This document shows, piece by piece, positions 31,462-33,947 of a stretch of 33,947 bases of DNA. Location: NCBI GenBank assembly GCA_900766975.1, contig CAAFXO010000033.1:1-33947 (forward strand), given 5' to 3'. Source of the stretch: Bacteroidales bacterium (lineage in GTDB: Bacteria; Bacteroidota; Bacteroidia; Bacteroidales; Muribaculaceae). The notes beneath the pieces were generated by a model. It did not search any database. It was not told the origin of the DNA and saw only the letters and a program-made list of their open reading frames with translations. The number at the start of each line of letters is the position of its first letter. Positions within the stretch are counted from its first letter, which is position 1. The translations under genes were made by a program, and so were the position numbers.

Positions 31462-33855
31462 ATGAAGTATATCTTTATGTCGTTGTGCGCCGTATGCCTC
31501 TCGTTGGCATCATTCGCCGCCACAATGCCTGCACCTCATGCATTGTCGACTTCCGGCAATTCGACTCTGATCGGCACTCAGGTCGGCACGGTAGTAGTGA
31601 CCCCGATTTCGTCTGATATCTTCAAGGTGTCTCGCGTACCCGTCAGCATGCGCACTTGCACACTGCCGGCCTCGCAGAGTGCCATCCTCCCCTCGTCGCT
31701 CGAGGGTATCTCCTGGTCGGCTTCTCCACGCGAGGTGGTGTTCCGCTCTGCCACTACCGTTGTCACCGTCGATCGCACCTCCGGTAGAGTCTCTTTCCTC
31801 TCCGCCAAGGGGGATACAATCCTGGTCGAAAAGGAGGGTGTCAATAATGTGCCTAAGATCAAGCGTGTCTCTTTCTTCAATGGCAGAGCCCAAAATTTCT
31901 ATGGCGCCGGCGAACGAGGCCATAACCTCCGCCTTAACGGCGACACTCTGGTGATGTTCAACCGCCAGAATTATGGCTACACCGGATCTGACCCGCGTAT
32001 CTCGCAGATGGGCATCACCATGCCTTGGTTCGCTTCCGATGCCGGATATGGCGTGCTGTTCGATGATTACAATAAGGCTGACCTGTATCTGGGTTATGAC
32101 CAGATTAAGTACACCTCCGATAGCCCCAAACTCCTCTCTTATTATTTCGTCAATGGCAACGGTTCGCTCCCCGGAGTTGTCTCCAATTATACACTCCTCA
32201 CCGGCCGTCAGCAACTTCCCCCGCTCTGGGCTCTCGGCTATATCACCTCTCGTTATGGCTATCACAATGAGCAGGAGACCCTCGGCGCCATCGATTCGCT
32301 CAAGCAACGCGGATATCCCGTCGATGGTATCGTGCTCGACCTCTATTGGTATGGCGTCGAGACAGATATGGGTCGCTTGGAGTGGAGCAAGAAGCAATTT
32401 CCCGACCATCGTCGCATGCTCGATTCGCTCAAGAATATGGGCGTGCACACGGTGCTGATCTCTCAGCCATACGTCAATAAGAAGGGTGCAATCGACAATT
32501 ACAACTATCTCTCCGAGGCCGGTATGCTCACCAAGGATTCGGAGGGGAGGACTCATGATGTCACCACCTGGGTCGGAGATGCCGGTATGATCGATATCTC
32601 CAATCCGATGACTCGTGCTTGGCTCTGGAATCGCCTCAAGTCGCTCACTGCCGACGGCGTGTCGGGATGGTGGGGTGACCTCGGCGAACCGGAAGTGCAT
32701 CCGCTCACCATCCGCCATGCCAATGGTGAGACTGCTTCGCAGTTCCATAATGTATATGGCAATATCTGGTCGAAGACTATCTATGATGGCCTTCGTGCCG
32801 ATTATCCCGATATGCGTCCCCTCTTGATGATGCGCGGCGGTACTGCCGGATTGCAACGCTATAGCGTATTCCCCTGGACCACCGACGTGTCGCGCAGCTG
32901 GGGTGGTCTCGAGCCGCAGATCAATCTGATGCTCAGCGCCGGCCTCTCCGGTCTCGGTTATATGGGCTCTGACGTGGGTGGTTTTGCCGTCGACCCCGCC
33001 GACCCTTATCAGCCCGAACTCTATGTGCGATGGCTCCAAATGGGTACATTCTCTCCGATGCTTCGCACTCATGCCCAGCTCAAACCGGAGCCGTATCACT
33101 ATCCGGCACAAGATGCTATCATCAAGAATTTCGTGAAGCAACGCTATCAGTGGCTCCCCTATAACTATACTTTGGCTTACGAAAATACCGCCGAGGGTCT
33201 CCCATTGGCTCGTCCGGTCAATTTCTATGCCGAGCCGGGTACTGTCGATGCCAACATCGAAGACCAGTATCTCTGGGGGGCCAATGTCATGGTGGCTCCC
33301 GTCATGATGAAGGGTGCTCGCTCTCGCAAGGTGGTGTTCCCTGCCGGTGACACCTGGATTAGCTGGAATAATCCCAAGCAGACTTACGCCGGCGGCACCA
33401 CAGCTACGGTGGCTGCTCCTTTGGAGACTCTCCCGATGTTCGTCAAGGCGGGCAGCTTTATCCCGCAATATATGCGAGACCCGCAGAATGTGGAGCAATA
33501 TGATCCGCAATATCTCACGGTGAAGTATTTCCCCGGCAAGATGGAGTCTTCTTATACCCTCTTCGATGACAATCGTAAGAGCCCGACATCTCTGACTGAT
33601 GGCGAATATCAGCTCATCACCTTCAGCGCCAATCCTCAGGGTAAGCAACTCGATATCAACATCGCCTCCGAGGGTTCGTATAAGGGTATGCCGGCTTCGC
33701 GTCAATTCACGATGGAGATCCCGGGAGTGGCACGTCCGACGAAAGTGACAGTCAATGGCACAGTATGCAAGGAGTGGAAGTATAATGCCACCTCTCGCAC
33801 TCTCACCCTCCCCGTTACCTTCGACTATAAGCCCCTCAGCATCACTATCCTCTGA
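31462..33855 (+). CDS. Secreted glycoside hydrolase family 31 (alpha-glucosidase-like)
   Basis: A 797-residue exported enzyme that acts on alpha-linked glucose or xylose residues, by hydrolysis or transglycosylation. A signal peptide (MKYIFMSLCAVCLSLASFAA) precedes an N-terminal beta domain, and a (beta/alpha)8 barrel begins near DGIVLDLYWYG. The nucleophile is D406 in GWWGDLGEPE, and the acid/base candidate is D475 in WTTDVSRSW. SDVGGF and the PMLRTHA segment (the usual substrate-binding Arg) follow. The C-terminal beta domains include a DUF5110-like part (FPGKMESSYTLFDDN). The WGDLGEPE form, in place of the common TDFGE or NDMNEP, recalls GH31 transglucosylases, so exact activity is open. 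ATG 31462 fits the signal peptide. Confidence 0.93.
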   Translation: MKYIFMSLCAVCLSLASFAATMPAPHALSTSGNSTLIGTQVGTVVVTPISSDIFKVSRVPVSMRTCTLPASQSAILPSSLEGISWSASPREVVFRSATTVVTVDRTSGRVSFLSAKGDTILVEKEGVNNVPKIKRVSFFNGRAQNFYGAGERGHNLRLNGDTLVMFNRQNYGYTGSDPRISQMGITMPWFASDAGYGVLFDDYNKADLYLGYDQIKYTSDSPKLLSYYFVNGNGSLPGVVSNYTLLTGRQQLPPLWALGYITSRYGYHNEQETLGAIDSLKQRGYPVDGIVLDLYWYGVETDMGRLEWSKKQFPDHRRMLDSLKNMGVHTVLISQPYVNKKGAIDNYNYLSEAGMLTKDSEGRTHDVTTWVGDAGMIDISNPMTRAWLWNRLKSLTADGVSGWWGDLGEPEVHPLTIRHANGETASQFHNVYGNIWSKTIYDGLRADYPDMRPLLMMRGGTAGLQRYSVFPWTTDVSRSWGGLEPQINLMLSAGLSGLGYMGSDVGGFAVDPADPYQPELYVRWLQMGTFSPMLRTHAQLKPEPYHYPAQDAIIKNFVKQRYQWLPYNYTLAYENTAEGLPLARPVNFYAEPGTVDANIEDQYLWGANVMVAPVMMKGARSRKVVFPAGDTWISWNNPKQTYAGGTTATVAAPLETLPMFVKAGSFIPQYMRDPQNVEQYDPQYLTVKYFPGKMESSYTLFDDNRKSPTSLTDGEYQLITFSANPQGKQLDINIASEGSYKGMPASRQFTMEIPGVARPTKVTVNGTVCKEWKYNATSRTLTLPVTFDYKPLSITIL

Positions 33856-33873
33856 TCACTCTAAGACAATAAT

Positions 33874-33918
33874 AAAGGAGGGCTGTGGCGATCGCCACAG
33901 CCCTCCTTTTTATTATTA
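33874..33918 (+). terminator. Intrinsic terminator after the GH31 gene
   Basis: A perfect 36-base palindrome (AAAGGAGGGCTGTGGCGA and its complement, 33874-33909) is followed by TTTATTATT. It lies 18 bases after the GH31 stop. An A-rich flank on the other side may let it act on the minus strand too. The last 30 bases of the window show nothing that can be assigned. Confidence 0.9.
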
Positions 33919-33947
33919 ATATTTATTATCAATAGGTGGGGGCCATC

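Noticed and set aside
31510..33705. A 731-codon open frame antisense to the GH31 gene
   Set aside because: The plus strand has a full GH31 domain plan with a signal peptide; the antisense product has no recognisable motif and follows from codon bias.

Overview
The window looks like a chromosomal segment of a Bacteroidales bacterium. A gut family close to Muribaculaceae or Porphyromonadaceae would fit, but the family assignment is a guess. The evidence is the set of Bacteroidetes-type -7 boxes (TAAATTTG), the lack of clear Shine-Dalgarno sequences, a BspA-type leucine-rich repeat protein, a long YidC, a zinc-less sirtuin of the Bacteroides kind, a DUF5715-like lipoprotein and a GH31 enzyme with a Sec signal. 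Coding density is high and no gene-free stretch exceeds 300 bases; the longest gaps are 15311-15566 and 6128-6336. I found no rRNA, tRNA, insertion sequence, integrase or CRISPR array.

Region A (1-6336, plus strand) appears to be the end of a surface-polysaccharide locus. It holds the C-terminal part of a GT4 glycosyltransferase, a cytidine deaminase, and three tandem diverged copies of a 560-583 aa multi-pass membrane protein with a GT-C-like layout. The three copies are visibly more AT-rich than their surroundings. They are followed by an array of four ~53-bp repeats, each built around an imperfect palindrome.

Region B (6337-21263, all minus strand) is mostly housekeeping: a MmcQ/YjbR protein, thyA, a membrane 4Fe-4S protein, yidC, pyrG, an acyltransferase, obg, a WYL regulator, rfbB, a porin-like outer-membrane protein, rsmA, a 59-codon lipoprotein gene, two FKBP-type prolyl isomerases and a DUF5715/M15-like lipoprotein. 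The FKBP lipoprotein, the small lipoprotein and rsmA are joined by two successive 4-base stop/start overlaps.

Region C (21347-23056, plus) is one gene that fuses a HAD-type phosphatase to 3-dehydroquinate synthase. It is divergent from the DUF5715 gene across a compact symmetric promoter region.

Region D (23075-30046, minus) holds a GT2 glycosyltransferase, frr, pyrH, a sirtuin, a BspA-like LRR protein overlapping a single-pass membrane protein, a flippase-like membrane protein, birA and tsaE. Region E (30194-33855, plus) holds a carboxynorspermidine dehydrogenase-like gene and a secreted GH31 enzyme, closed by a strong terminator.

The least ordinary items are the membrane-protein triplet with its mosaic similarity, the palindromic tandem array behind it, the HAD-AroB fusion, and the small lipoprotein gene coupled to rsmA. 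None of them amounts to a clearly new system on sequence alone.
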